Positions 1 through 11,865 of a stretch of DNA of 64,000 nt are shown here, piece after piece (within the stretch, counting starts at the first letter, position 1; each line of letters begins with the position of its first letter). Source of the stretch: Aquanectria penicillioides (taxonomy: Eukaryota > Ascomycota > Sordariomycetes > Hypocreales > Nectriaceae); assembly GCA_003415625.1 (NCBI GenBank), contig PYIU01000006.1, positions 3,224,001 through 3,288,000 on the forward strand. The letters are read 5' to 3'. Made by a program: the position numbers and the translations under genes. The notes under the pieces were generated by a model. It made no database searches. It was not told where the DNA came from and saw only the letters and a program-made list of their open reading frames with translations.

Positions 1-24
1 ACAACAGGTGATCAACACCTGCAA

Positions 25-96
25 TCTTCCGTAGTATAGTGGTCAGTATGCAAGCTTGTCACGCTTGAGACCCGGGTTCAATTCCCGGCGGGAGAG
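25..96 (+). tRNA. tRNA-Asp (anticodon GTC)
   Basis: The sequence folds as a complete tRNA without intron. The 7-bp acceptor stem (25-31 with 89-95) closes with one G-U pair. The anticodon stem CAAGC/GCTTG encloses a 7-base loop with GTC at 58-60, and the T arm CCGGG-TTCAATT-CCCGG contains the B box. Position 96 is the discriminator G. The CCA end is not encoded, as expected in eukaryotes. It decodes aspartate codons. A T-run follows at 125-131 and could end polymerase III transcription. Confidence 0.97.
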
Positions 97-124
97 ATCC
101 AGCCACAGGTCCCTAGACCTGGTC

Positions 125-131
125 TTTTTTT
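125..131 (+). terminator. Pol III terminator of tRNA-Asp
   Basis: A run of seven T lies 29 bases after the tRNA end. This is the usual polymerase III stop signal. Confidence 0.7.
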
Positions 132-263
132 GCCCACTGTGCTTGCAATTGATTTTTTTGCTGAGATTCAGTCAGGGACATACATACATACAATAATACA
201 ATACATACATGTATTTTGCTGACATATTCTCGGACATCAACTTTGTCATTAACATATTATCAT

Positions 264-2454
264 CTATCTCCTCCTCGTCCTTGGCGCTGGCTCAAATGCA
301 TCGTCATCCGATATCTCATCGTCACTGATTTCCACAGCTTTGCTGGCTTGTGTGCCCTGTGAAAAGTCCAGCTTGGTCTGCCGTGTCCTGGTGGTCCGGG
401 TCGTTCTGGTTGTAGTCGCCTTGGGCTTTGCTGCGGCTCTCCGCGTCTTGGGCGGCGGTGCTGGCTCATCCGATTCCATGACTACGTCCTCCTCTTCACT
501 CTCCACTGCCTTGCGGCCCCGTCGTGCGGGCGCCTTTTTGGGAGCAGCCTTTGCAGTCTTTGCAGTGGCCTTTGAAGTTTTTGGAGCCGCATTTGCGCGA
601 CTGCCTCTTTTAGCTGGCGGCTCGGGCTCTTCTGGCTGGTCCTCTCGAGCATCCTCACGGGCATCCTCGTACGCCCACGCATCTGGCTCGTTTCCCACAC
701 CCCGTCGAAATCGCTATCCCAGGTAGCCGGCTTGGGCTTGAGAATTCGTTTCCTCTCAGCCCGCGCAGACTGCGGCTCGCTCGCCTGCTCCCGTTCGATT
801 CTGGTCCGGTAAATCTCCATGGCGCTGTTTAAGTCTTCGTCATCCGACTCCAGGCCAAGCATTTGGCGAACTTGGCCCGTCAGGTGCTCAGACACGAAGA
901 GCTCCATGGCTTGCTTGTCGTCCTTGGCCACAAATTGAGTGACGGCATCGCCAAACGGCCCTTGCGGGAGAACTCGCAACGACTGCGCCGACAGAAACTC
1001 CTGCACAAGCGATTCGACCTTGACTGCGTCGTCTCCTTGCTCCAAAGCCTCTAGAACATCTGTTGGGTTGGTTGCGGTGGTTTTGCCTGACTGGTTAGCA
1101 GAGTCGGACATGGGACCTGGCGACTTACGCTGCGACGTCTTTTTGCGGTAAAAGGAAACCACGTCGTTGGTGTTGGCCACCTTGCCGACGAATCGGTTGG
1201 AAAACCGCTGCGGATTCTCGCACTCAAACTGGCCGCCGTCCGTGGCCGTATACTCCACCTTGAGGCGAATCAGGGGGAGCGGCCGTTCCTCCAGCGCTTC
1301 CTCGTCCGTCTGGATCGCCTCCCAATCGGCATTGGCCTCTACAATCATTTCCTCTACTACCTCCATCAACTTGCGCGTTACCTCTTGTCGATTGTCCTTT
1401 TTCTTGTCGAGCCCCCTGAATCGCTTGTCTTGAGCGAGTACCAACTCTCTAGTCACAAACGGCCGGACCGTCTTGAGAGGAAACTTTTCCACTTTGAAAT
1501 CCTTGCCAGTGACGCTCATGACGGCAACGTGCTTTTGCACGGCTTCTCCAGGAATCAGGGATGTAGCCACCGACGAGCCAGGCTGCATGACGTGGAACCC
1601 GGTTTCGGGGTTTTGGGTTGGGTCGATGAGACATTCGTGCTCGTGTCCCCAGATGACTACATCCAGCCAGTCAGGGAGCACATTTTCCGGCAGATACGAA
1701 GTTGCCGTGTGCGCATGGTGGTTTTGATGAACAGCCAACAGGTTGAACCAGTCTCCCATTTGAGTGCCCGGGCGGAACCACTTGACCTTGTGGTCCCGAA
1801 AGGTTCTAAACATGCGTTCGTCACGCACGTTGCTCAGGCCGTACAGCGCCAGCTTCGTCAGCCCCTTTTGCAGGAGGATTGGCTTCGCCTCAATGTTGTC
1901 GGCCTCAGGGACTCGTCCATAGTAGTTGAGCAGTCCGCTGGCCTGGAGCAGGTCGAGCGAGCAGTAGTTGCCGTCGCCAGACGGGTCGTCGTGGTTTCCG
2001 TGGATCGAAAAGACCGGAATCGAGACGTTGATGTCGGGGTCTTCGTAGTTTACGTGAGGAAACGCCCCATCAAACACGGAGGCGGCGTCGGACAGGAACT
2101 CGAGCGGGCACGGCTTCATGCCAAGAACATTCTTCCTGAGGGTCCGCATGACCTGGTAGAGAGACTTTCGGGAGGGCTTATTATCGTGGAAGAGATCGCC
2201 AGCGAGGAGAACCATGTCGACCTGAACCGTCAGCTGGGCCGCAAGCACCTGCACCTGCACTTACATCTTCGGTCCTGGCGAGGTTCATGATCTCGTCAAA
2301 CGTCCGCCAGCTGTCATCCTTGCGGATGGCGTCACGCTCCTCAAAGCCCACATGATTATCGGTTGCGATGAGGATGCGGATGGTATCGGCCTCTTTGTGG
2401 TGTTAGCAGGTTGCGACGGCGGAAGTCTGCACACGTACCCGTGGATTCAGGCAT
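264..2454 (-). CDS. mre11: Double-strand break repair nuclease Mre11
   Basis: Nuclease subunit of the Mre11-Rad50-Nbs1 complex, acting in the nucleus on DNA ends. Exon 1 is 2439-2454 and exon 2 is 2265-2392. Exon 3 runs from 2221 to the TAG at 264-266. The introns (46 and 43 bases) have GTACGT and GTAAGT donors and CTAAC and CTGAC branch sites. The phosphoesterase motifs appear in order: [30 protein letters not shown] and WGHEHE. The C-terminal third is acidic, then Lys/Ala-rich and Thr-Arg-rich, as in DNA-binding tails of fungal Mre11. The frame breaks once near 691-696, after DFDGVW. One extra base in the AAA/GGG run restores the frame and gives about 700 residues, the usual family size. 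I see no good intron there, so a sequencing error or a real frameshift is likely. Start chosen because it gives the conserved [14 protein letters not shown]-terminus. Confidence 0.95.
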
Positions 2455-3241
2455 AGTGATGTGGTGAGGTTGATGCCTGCTTCTGCTTTACGCGAACGCG
2501 TGCTGTGAGTTGACGCGGGAAGATGCGAAGTCACGTGATACTACCTCGACAAACCGCCACGTACTACCACCATGCGATGCAGTCGGTGGTCTAGAAGGTG
2601 GCTAGAATCTGGGGAAGGCACGAGGCTAGCCGGTTGATTGCCCAGTCTTAGACGTGGCGGCTCAAGTCGAGCCAGGTCTCAGCAGCCGAATTTGCCACCT
2701 CCGATTTCCCCAACCACATCCCCAGCATCATGCATCCGCACAAAGCAACGAAACAAGGCGAGGCCCGAGTTCAGACGAACTGGTGGATTGCTTCTCCATC
2801 TTTCGCTCAAACTAATCCTGCTAAGCACATCTGACGTGGCAACGGTGCGCTTTAACGGCGCCCGGATTAACTACCAACTCGGCAAGTGGATACCTTTTTC
2901 GGCGCCGATCCTGGACGAGAGACGAGGCCGACTGCAACTCCGAACCCATGGACTGGTGCTCAATCAATTCGCGCGGTATAGGTAGACGAGATAGGCTTCG
3001 TCGCTACAGGATCGTGCCCCAAGCCTCGAGGATGCAGACTGCGCTGTGGCCGTCGCCCGCGCCGCTTGATTACCTGATGCCCATGCCCAACATCAGCGCG
3101 GATAAACGCGACTAGCCTCGTGCGTGTCAAGGAAATTCGCCTTGGCAACTCTCACCCAACAGCAAACACACTCCACCCCGTCGCATCGCGAGGACTCGAC
3201 CCAAGGACCCTCGGCGGCACCCAACCCGAGGCCATCTTCTC
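2455..3241. other. Intergenic region between divergent mre11 and F-box genes
   Basis: Probable shared promoter region of two divergently transcribed genes. Short open frames here (for example 2638-2985) show no recognisable domain. I see no convincing TATA box or RNA gene. Confidence 0.5.
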
Positions 3242-4975
3242 ATGCGTCGCGTCTCGGCCTCGGAGACCGTCTCGTCGCCAGCGTCGCCAATTGAGCCCGT
3301 CGTGAGCTCGCCCGCCTCGTCTTCGTCGTCGTCGTCGTCGTCCGCGTCCGCAACCGAACTGAGTCGAGCAATGCATCTCGCCGCCAGGGTCGACCAGGAT
3401 CTGCTCCACGGAGCAAATTCGCCAAACCCCGCCGCCGTTACCACGGTGGCCGTGGACGAGGCGAAGCGACAGCGCCCTCGCTCGCGGTCCCTCGCCCATC
3501 TGCCCGTCGAGATCGTCGCCGCCATCTGCCGCAACCTGTGCATGCACTGTCGTCTCGCCCACGTCGTCGACCTTGCGCCGCGCGCCGTGGCCGCTGCCCT
3601 CGAGGACCAGCAGGCCCTGTCGCGCCTCAGCCGCACCTCCCGCCTCTTCCGCCTCAACGCCCAGCCCATCCTCTTTCACTACTACCACACAGGCATCCAG
3701 CCCGACCTGTCAAGCCCCCAGTGGTGGGGCGATGCCGCGACCAGGAACCGCGAGATCGAAGCGCTCGAGTCGTTTCTGCGCACGCTGCTCGAGCGCCCCG
3801 ACCTCGCAAAGTTCGTCCGCGCCCTCGCCTTCCACGCCCTCCGTACCGTCCGCGCCCGCGACGTGCCTCCTGCGACCCAGGCGCTCTTCCGGCAGGCCGG
3901 AGAGCGCGCCGGGTTTCGCCCCTTGCCGACCTACCACCATGTCGAGTCCAAGTGGCTCCAGGAGGCCACCATCATGGCGGCCCCTTTCCTCGAGCAGCTG
4001 CTCATCTACCGCTCGTCCCAGGAGGGCCTCCACTACCTGAGGGACTCGCCCTTCTACCTGCCTCACCTCAAGTACCTGGTGCTGCCGGGCCAGGACAAGA
4101 ACCCGGACGAGTGCTGCCACATCCAGGAGATGCAGGACGTGCTGGCCAAGGCCCAGAACCTCGAGGTCCTCGCCGCGAGCGACTGCGACTGCGGGACCGA
4201 CATCCCCCTCCGCGAGCGGTTCCGGACCGAACCGTGGAACACGGCCCTGTCCAGCCTCCGTCGGTTGTCGCTTCATGGCTTAGACCCGGACAACCTGGCC
4301 AAGATTCTCCGCCGCAGCCCGGTCCTGGAGGACCTGGAATACTTTTGCGACATGGACAAGTATACCGTCCTCCAGCACGACCACCTGGAGCCCATCAGAG
4401 ACACCCTGCGGCGGCTCTGCTACACCAGCACCACGTGGGAACACGCCCAAGGCACCTCAGAAGACGTGATTGAGCTGGTATCTGGATTTCTGAGGTGGGA
4501 CCGCTCCTTGCGGGGCGACATGAGCTTTTCGGACTTTCCGCAGCTGGAAATCCTCGAGGTCGAGCAGCTCCTGATCTATGGGCCCGTCTTTGACCAAGAG
4601 GAGCGCGCCTTCAACTTTGAGACGCTCAAGGACGTGGGGCCCGAGCTATTCATGTCGAGTCTCCCACCGTCGCTAAAGGTCCTGCACGTTGGAATGGTCC
4701 TGGCGTGGCCGGAACTGCATAGAGATTTGCTGGGTCTGGCCAGGAAGCTGTTCCGGTTCCCAGAGCTCGAGGTCGTGGCGGTGGATCCGTTCGAGACCCC
4801 GCCCGACGACCAGGTCAAGGAGCTCAGTCATGTTTTTGCCGAAAAGGGCATCAAGTTCTGTCTGGGACAGACGACCCAGATTCCATTTTCTAGGGGGATG
4901 CTCGGCGTGAGACCAGGTCACCCCGAGCCGTCCGGCGCAACGGATTTGCGATTTCATCTTCGCCATGTACTTTAG
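3242..4975 (+). CDS. F-box domain protein, 577 residues
   Basis: Likely substrate receptor of an SCF ubiquitin ligase. An N-terminal Ser/Pro-rich and poly-Ser stretch (residues about 5-40) precedes an F-box-like segment at about 80-140. That segment begins LAHLPVEIVAAICRNL and continues with LSRLSRTSRLFRLNAQPILF, the usual pattern of this domain in filamentous fungi. The rest has irregular leucine-rich segments (LEQLLIYR, LEVLAAS, LRRLSLHGL, LEDLEYF, LEILEVEQLLIYG) resembling LRR-like F-box proteins. There is a single exon with no frame breaks. The first ATG is used. A second in-frame ATG at 3371 would remove the poly-Ser tract and is a possible alternative start. The substrate cannot be inferred. 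Confidence 0.75.
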   Translation: MRRVSASETVSSPASPIEPVVSSPASSSSSSSSSASATELSRAMHLAARVDQDLLHGANSPNPAAVTTVAVDEAKRQRPRSRSLAHLPVEIVAAICRNLCMHCRLAHVVDLAPRAVAAALEDQQALSRLSRTSRLFRLNAQPILFHYYHTGIQPDLSSPQWWGDAATRNREIEALESFLRTLLERPDLAKFVRALAFHALRTVRARDVPPATQALFRQAGERAGFRPLPTYHHVESKWLQEATIMAAPFLEQLLIYRSSQEGLHYLRDSPFYLPHLKYLVLPGQDKNPDECCHIQEMQDVLAKAQNLEVLAASDCDCGTDIPLRERFRTEPWNTALSSLRRLSLHGLDPDNLAKILRRSPVLEDLEYFCDMDKYTVLQHDHLEPIRDTLRRLCYTSTTWEHAQGTSEDVIELVSGFLRWDRSLRGDMSFSDFPQLEILEVEQLLIYGPVFDQEERAFNFETLKDVGPELFMSSLPPSLKVLHVGMVLAWPELHRDLLGLARKLFRFPELEVVAVDPFETPPDDQVKELSHVFAEKGIKFCLGQTTQIPFSRGMLGVRPGHPEPSGATDLRFHLRHVL

Positions 4976-5322
4976 TAATAGATGGCTTTCTACCGTGAAT
5001 CTCGCCGCAGTGAGACCGTCCGCGTTATTCTCCGATCCCAGCGTCAATTCCCCGATGATTCCAGCCAGTGAGCATTTCCCCGCTCGTTTCCCCGATGCTC
5101 GATGGTGTCATTCAATGTATAGACTCCGCATTCCCCGCATAGCATCCGGACATGATGATCGGACTGTTTAGTTGACTTACAGGTTGTTATCCCTGCAAAT
5201 GGTCACAGGTGTCGAGTCGGACCGATGTCGGTTGATGAATGGTAGCGGAGAGTATATATGGATGGATCATTGCAAGACCAGATAACTATGCAGTTGTAAA
5301 GTTGTTTCAGTCTCTACACGCA
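4976..5322. other. Intergenic region upstream of beta-glucosidase gene
   Basis: Holds the 3' flank of the F-box gene and the promoter of the beta-glucosidase gene. An ATG at 5239 lies in frame with the glucosidase but upstream of the TATA-like site, so I do not use it. Confidence 0.5.
5253..5259 (+). promoter_or_regulatory. Candidate TATA box
   Basis: TATATAT lies about 65-70 bases upstream of the chosen glucosidase ATG at 5323. Position and composition fit a core promoter, but nothing else supports it. Confidence 0.4.
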
Positions 5323-7220
5323 ATGGTTTCAATTATTGGCCCACTGTTGCTGGCCTCGTTTGTTGGCCGGCTGGTTACGGCCCAGCAGGTCTATCTCGAT
5401 GCTCATGGCCCAACAACTCGTCGGTGCAAGTCAACGCAGACGGACAAGCCCAAGTATCACTACACATCCTTTAGTTACACCCAGACAGACACTGTTAGAT
5501 ATGCCACTTCGGTGCCGTCTCCTACAACTACAGCTACTTATGCTGCGCCTCCAGAGTCCCTGGCTACGCTGGTCCCCTCGTTGTCTTACACGACTTGGGG
5601 CAAATGGGTCCCGAATGCAAAGTCCAAGGCCACGGACACGGACGACCCGTACGGCCAGGCAGCGTGGACGGCGCTCTGGCAACACGCAAACCCCCCCAAC
5701 TTTACAGAAACAGCCCTGTACAGCAGCACCGTCTCTCCAACCCCGTTCCCAGCAGCGAGCTCGTCCTCCCGCCGCGAGACTACTTTGGGCCAACAGACTG
5801 CTACAGCTTCCCCGAGGGCTTCGCCTTTGGCGTTTCAAGCTCTGCCAGCCAGATCGAAGGAGCAACGGCCGAAGAGGGCAAGGCGCCTTCACTCATGGAC
5901 ATTTTGATACGCACCGGGAACCCCAAGGACTACGTGACCAACGAGCACTACTACTACTACAAGCAGGACATTGAGCGAGTTGCGGCAATGGGCGCCAAGC
6001 ACTTTTCGTTTAGCATCGCCTGGACTCGCATCCTGCCGTTTGCCCTGCCAGGAACTCCCGTCAACCAAGAGGGCATCGACCACTACAACGACGTCATCAA
6101 CTACATCCTGGAAAAGGGCATGACGCCCGAGGTGACGCTGCTTCACTTTGACACTCCGCTGCAGTTCTACGGAGGCAACCTCACCACGGCCGCCGACCCG
6201 CCGGAGATTGGCTACGTCAACGGGGCGTACCAAAACGAGACCTTTGAGGACGCCTTTGTGCACTACGCCAAGGTGGCCATGTCGCGCTACGCGGACCGTG
6301 TGCCCGTGTGGTTCACCTTTAACGAGCCGCTGTTGTACTCGTACAACGCCAAGGCCATCGCCCACGTCGTCAAGGCCCACGCGAGGGTGTACCGCTGGTA
6401 CAAGGAGGACCTCAGGGGCAAGGGCAAGATCTCGCTCAAGTTCAACAACAACTTTGGCGTCCCGAGGGACCCGGAGAACGAGGCCGACTTGTACGCGGCC
6501 GAGCACTTCAACTCTATTCAGCTCGGGCCGTTTTGCAACCCAATCTTCCTCGGAAAGGACTATCCCGATTCGTTCAAGCAGACGTTTCCAGACTACGTGC
6601 CGCTGAGCGAGGCAGACCTCGAGTTCATCGGGGGCACGGCCGACTTCCTGGGCATCGACCCCTACACGGCGACGGTGATTGCGCCGCCCGTGGCGGACGA
6701 CAAGGAGAGCGTCCTGGAGTGCGCCGGCAACTCGTCGTCGCCGCTGAGGCCCTACTGCGTGAACCAGACCACGACCAACGTTTACGGCTGGGACATTGGC
6801 TACCGGTCGCAGTCGTACGTGTACATGACGCCCACGTACCTACGCAGCTACCTCAACTACCTGCACAACACGTGGAAGACGCCCGTGGCCATCACCGAGT
6901 TTGGGTTCCCGGTGTACGGCGAGGCCGACAAGGACCTGCCGGACCAGTTGTTTGACACGCCGCGGAGCCAATACTACCTGAGCTTCATGTCCGAGGTGCT
7001 CAAGGCGATCTGGGTCGACGGGGTTGAGGTGGTCGGGGCGTACGCGTGGAGCTTTGCGGACAACTGGGAGTTTGGCGACTACGACGCGCACTTTGGCATC
7101 CAGACGGTGAACCGCACGACGCAGCAGCGCCGGTTCAAGAAGAGTTTCTTTGACCTGGTGGATTTCATGAAGGCCCGGGGGTGGAGTAGGCTTATCGCTC
7201 GTGCGGAGACTGCCAGTTGA
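5323..7220 (+). CDS. Secreted GH1 beta-glucosidase (one apparent frameshift)
   Basis: Glycoside hydrolase family 1 enzyme that hydrolyses beta-linked glucosides, probably outside the cell. The start at 5323 gives a signal peptide (MVSIIGPLLLASFVGRLVTA, then QQ), followed by a Thr/Ser/Pro-rich extension of about 150 residues. The GH1 barrel opens with CYSFPEGFAFGVSSSASQIEGA. The acid/base Glu is in FTFNEP (codon 6324-6326) and the nucleophile Glu in ITEFG (codon 6897-6899). WSFADNWEF near the C-terminus is also typical. The frame shifts at the CCCC run 5741-5744. One extra C joins TVSPTP to VPSSELVLPPRDYFGPTD and gives 632 residues. A 59-base GTACGG...ACAG intron would also restore the frame, but it would delete a segment I recognise as conserved in fungal homologues, so I prefer a missing base. 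Confidence 0.92.
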
Positions 7221-10020
7221 AGGCAGTGCTGGGGCCATGCCAGCGATCCTTCGCGGGGAGCCATGTTAGAGGCGATGGATTAGGATTTGATGAGAACGAT
7301 GACCCTGCTCAATAATGTCCTGAGCGAGTGTTCGTACCGGCACGTCGCCTGCAGCGTGAAGCTTGTGATGGTGCTTGCCGACTGCCCAGTCTGCCTCAGC
7401 TGTCTCAGCTGCCAGTCTGCCTGCAGGCTGCACCTGCACCTATTGCCTCCAATGCTTGCTGGCAAGGCGAATTTATTTATTTACATAATTAACAGCAGTC
7501 AGTTTCTCAATAACTAGTTCAATTGCACATGTGACACCGATTGTCTGGTCGCGTGCGCGTTGACCCGACTCAGCGAATCCTGACATAATCCCAGGACATA
7601 ACAACAAAACCCTAGTAAATCTTACCAAATACACTTATTATGAGTTTCTCTTGGGTTCCTGCATTTTATCTGCGGTTGCATGGATCCATGTCCCCCAGAT
7701 TCCTTCGCGCGTCGGCCTGGCTTGTGAGACTGGGCTGTGAAATCCTTCGCCACTCCTTCTGGGCAGGATTTACATGGAAAAGCCGCAGCAATTTTAGAAA
7801 TTCAGCAATTTTAGAAATTTAGCAATTTGAGCACTCAATTGCCTCGTAGCAGTTTGATAGCAGTCTCGACTAATACTGGATCTCGACGGGCGCTCGATTC
7901 CTATGCACTTGGAGGTGCGTGGCCTGGCTTGGCATATCATAAGATGAGAGAAATAATACCTGAAACTAGCAAAGCTTAATATCTCTAGATGCTCAAGGTC
8001 ATCCAAGTTCCGGCACGGACGTAGCCGAGCCTGGACGAAAACGGCCCATCCGTTACGGCTAGTCAGGATTGGAAGCTGGATTCAAACCCAAGCCAAACGA
8101 TGTTACCCAGGCGAGGGTGTCCTGTTCGTCGACTTCTCGAAGGCTTCGACGGTGTCGATTCTGGCTAAGCATGCACGTCGGGCGATGCCCCTTGGCCAGT
8201 GCCAAGTCGAAATGCGGCTCAGTACCTATACGTACAACGTGAGGCAGAACTGGGCCGAGCAAGACCAAGCACGATGAAGCTCAGCAGCACGACCCATTGT
8301 ATTGGGTAGTGTGCCGACGTATGTGGCTGCGCTACACTTCTCTAGCTGGTTAGCCACATAAAACGCCGAGGCGTAAAGCAAGATCTAAGAAGCCGATTCA
8401 AATCCAGTAGTCAAATCAATGACGATCAAGATATAATTCACGGCCAGTCTCGGCGCTACCCTGACCTCGAACGACCATGAGGCGATGGGCGTCGTTGCTG
8501 AACAAGAGGCCAACGGCTCAAGCATCGCGCCCTGGGGTCCCATGACAGGTCATGTGCAGCGCCAATGCTGGTGCCTGGATTGCAGAAGGGGGGCCCGAGA
8601 GTGGGAGGTACTTTGAGACGAGATTGCGCCATGGCGAGCTGCCGGACGAGGGCGACAGGCGACGATTGGCCGGGTGCGAGTCCGGCACACACACTATTAT
8701 GCATATACCTAATCTCATAGCTAAACAAGCACTAAATATACGCCTTGCCCACTGTCACAACCAGAAATGTGCACTGCTGGGAGCGCAGTATTCGTTCTGG
8801 GCTCGTTCGACGACATGGGTACTGATAGACACCCGCGTCACGGCCATTGATACTCCCGTAATACACAGTACAGGCCTATAACCCCCCGGCCACGGACGGC
8901 GGTTGTGCGTTGGCTCGTCTTATCCAGGCTGCTCCACCTTACCCCGCAGCGCCATGACGGCAGATATGCACGCACAGGCTGACTGGGAGATACGGGCTTA
9001 GGCCAAGTCGCCAGGGTCGACGGTTGAGACTTGAGAGCATCTGTGATGACCTTCCGGATGAGGAATCGCCAGAGATAGCGGTGGGTTCGGAGTAATCCTG
9101 GCCAATCCACCAGTCCACTCCGGGAAGCTTATCAGGTGCGGAGGAAGTCTTGGCGGGTTTCTAGAATTTGCTTACTCCAGGGCGCCCGGCTGGGCATCGA
9201 GCATTGGCATTGCGTGGCGCTGCGACGACAACGCGAGACACCAGGCATTGGCTAGGCCTTTTGCGCTTTAGCAGCTGCTGAATTCCTGCCCAGCGCCCGG
9301 CTGGTGTGCGAGCTGCGCGACATGCCACCGCGACAACAACGGCAGTCCTCGGGAGGCGTTTGCCTTGTGGCGGCACGGCTGCGACGCCATCCGCCTAGCC
9401 TGGCGACGCCGAGGCGCATTCACTGAATGGTCCTTGTTGGTTGTCACACAGCGGGCCACATCGGGGCCGCCATCTCGTCTCGTCTGTGTTGCTGCTGCTG
9501 CTGCTGCTGATCAGTGGCGACGAATCCTACAGATGGCATGGGCTGTCCCCGGACAGGGTTTCGCCCAGCTGTTACGTGATGGATCTCCCAAGCGGGCGTT
9601 TCTAGTCAAATCCGCCTAGGGTGTCATCCAAGTGGAGGACTTTGGCGACGATGATCCAAACCTGCTGCCGTTTTGAGCCTGGAATGTGTGCGACCCGGCG
9701 GCTTGGCAGAGACGCTGGGCCAAGAAGCCGAATACAACCTAGGAAGGACCCTTGGGGGCTTACCATGTCGATATGACGAGAGACTTGGAGGGTGGCTACT
9801 ACCGTCAGCAAGGTTTGTCTGGATCGTTGGGTTGGTTTCGACACAACATTTAAGGTCGTCGATCCTTGCTGTCTGTCTGCTCCTGTCCCTGTCCAGCGCA
9901 ACCTTGCTTTCCATAAAGTCAGGCTGACCAGCAGCTCCCTGGTGTTGAACTTTTCTTTCTGTCAAGCCGGACTTCCTGAGCTGCCTCTTTTCTAACACGC
10001 AGCAACAGCGATAAAGCAAC
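7221..10020. other. Gene-poor intergenic region, 2.8 kb
   Basis: I find no gene I can support. Open frames here are short and unlike known families. A short GCT trinucleotide repeat lies at 9491-9509. The last few hundred bases presumably hold the promoter and 5' untranslated region of the permease gene. Confidence 0.5.
9491..9509. repeat. (GCT)n microsatellite
   Basis: Six consecutive GCT units plus one base, in non-coding DNA. Confidence 0.9.
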
Positions 10021-11766
10021 ATGAACAGCTCCGACGTGGAGAAGACCAACCTCGGCTACGATGCCGCCGCCGCCCCCATGGACAAGCATGAGGGCGAGAC
10101 CCATATCGTCGGCTTCGAGACCAGCGAGGAGACGTCGCTCCACCGTGGCCTCAAGGCTCGTCACATCACCATGATCGCCATCGGAGGTGCCATCGGTACA
10201 GGTCTGATCATTGGTACCGGCAAGGCTCTAGCCCAGGCCGGCCCTGGCTCAGTCTTCATCTGCTACACGCTCATCGGTTTCGTCGTCTTCCTGGTCATGG
10301 CCGCCCTCGGTGAGATGGCCGCCTGGCTCCCCATTTCTGCTGGTTTCACTGGTTACGCCTCTCGTTTCTGCGACCCTTCCCTCGGTTTCGCCCTCGGCTG
10401 GTGCTACTGGTTCAAGTACATCATCGTCACGCCCAACCAGTTGACCGCCGCCGCCCTGGTCATCCAGTACTGGGTCGACCGCGAAAAGGTCAACCCCGGT
10501 GTCTTCATCGCCGTCTTCCTGGTCGTCATCATCTGCATCAACTACTTTGGCGTCCGATTCTTTGGCGAGTTTGAGTTCTGGCTGTCCTCGTTCAAGGTCA
10601 TTACCATTGTCGGAATCATCCTCTTCTCCTTCATCCTGATGCTCGGTGGCGGCCCCGACCACGACCGCAAGGGTTTCCGTTACTGGAAGGACCCTGGGTA
10701 AGTCTCCTCTCAAGCCTCCGATATCATCGCTAACCAACGCAGCGCCTTCAAGCCTTACCTCAAGACTGGCGACGCTGGCAAGTTCCTCGGCTTCTGGTCC
10801 TGCATGGTCAACGCTACCTTTGCCTACCTTGGTACCGAGCTCGTCGGTGTCACCGTCGCCGAGGCCCAGAACCCCCGCAAGACGATCCCCCGCGCCATCA
10901 AGCTCACCTTTTACCGTATCCTCTTCTTTTACTGCCTCTCCGTCCTCCTCGTCGGCATGCTCGTCCCCTACAACTCCGAGAAGCTCACCTTTGCCAACAA
11001 GGCCAAGACCGGCGCCTCTGCCTCGCCCTTTGTCGTCGCCGCAATCACCGCCGGCATCGATGTGCTCCCCGACATCATCAACGCCTGCATTCTCGTCTTC
11101 GTCTTTTCCGCCTCCAATTCGGATCTGTACATTGCCAGCCGTACCCTCTACGGTCTCTCCTCCAACAACCAGGCTCCCGCCATCTTCAAGCGCACTGACA
11201 AGCGCGGCGTCCCCATTTACGCCCTTGGCTTCTCTGCCCTGTTTGCTCTCCTGGCCTTCATGAACGTGGCCGACGACTCCACAAAGGTCTTTGGCTACTT
11301 TGTCAACCTGACCACCATCTTTGGCCTGATGACATGGATCTCCATCCTCGTCACCCACATCTACTGGTGCCGCGCCCGCCAGGCCCAGGGCATCGCCGAC
11401 GAGGTCCTTCCGTACGTCGCTCCCCTGGGCATCTACGGTTCCTACGGCGCTCTCTTCATGTGCTGCCTCGTTGCCCTGACCAAGAACTACGATGTCTTCG
11501 TTGGTGGCGACTTTGGCAACGAGAAGTACAAGACCTTCATCACCGGCTACCTGGGCATCCCCGTCTACCTGGTCCTCATCTTTGGTCACAAGTTCATCAT
11601 GAAGACCCGCGGCCACGCTCCCCACGAGGTGGACTTTTATACTGGCAAGGACATTATCGATCGCGAGGAGGAGGAGTTCCTGGCCCGCAAGGCTGCACTC
11701 AGGGAGTCGGAAGGCGCCAAGCGCGCTGGATGGTTCTACAAGACATTTGTCTCTTGGTTGTTCTAA
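10021..11766 (+). CDS. Amino-acid permease, dicarboxylic (Dip5-like) type
   Basis: Plasma-membrane proton-coupled amino-acid transporter of the APC superfamily, fungal AAT group. Exons are 10021-10697 and 10743-11766. The 45-base intron has a GTAAGT donor, a GCTAACC branch site and a CAG acceptor, and the joined product is 566 residues. A hydrophilic N-terminus of about 45 residues precedes the signature RHITMIAIGGAIGTGLIIGTG of TM1. About twelve membrane segments follow, ending in a charged tail with FYTGKDIIDREEEEF. GEMAAWLP and TPNQLTAAALVIQYW resemble yeast Dip5 (aspartate/glutamate uptake) more than Gap1, but substrate assignment is inference. No frame breaks. The gene is convergent with the dioxygenase gene, with only about 100 bases between the stop codons. 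Confidence 0.95.
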
Positions 11767-11865
11767 TCTAATCCTGGCATTCTATCTATATATATCGAAT
11801 TCTATTCGTCAATTGTGCAATCTCCCGTAATATTGCTGTGACTGTGGCTGATCTGACATGAATGA

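Noticed and set aside
2638..2985. 115-codon plus-strand frame between mre11 and the F-box gene
   Set aside because: No domain, no splice context and low-complexity start.
3538..4473. 311-codon alternative frame inside the F-box gene
   Set aside because: Pro/Arg-rich shadow frame of a G+C-rich gene. The F-box frame is the one with recognisable motifs.
5239..5322. Upstream in-frame ATG of the glucosidase
   Set aside because: It lies before the TATA-like site and would bury the signal peptide inside the protein.
5647..5710. A 59-base intron in the glucosidase gene that would also repair the frame
   Set aside because: It would remove PYGQAAWTALW and following residues that I recognise as conserved in fungal GH1 homologues, and it lacks a clear branch site.
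10249..11625. 458-codon open frame antisense to the permease gene
   Set aside because: It mirrors the GC-rich third-position codon use of the permease and crosses its intron. The acidic, repetitive product resembles no family.
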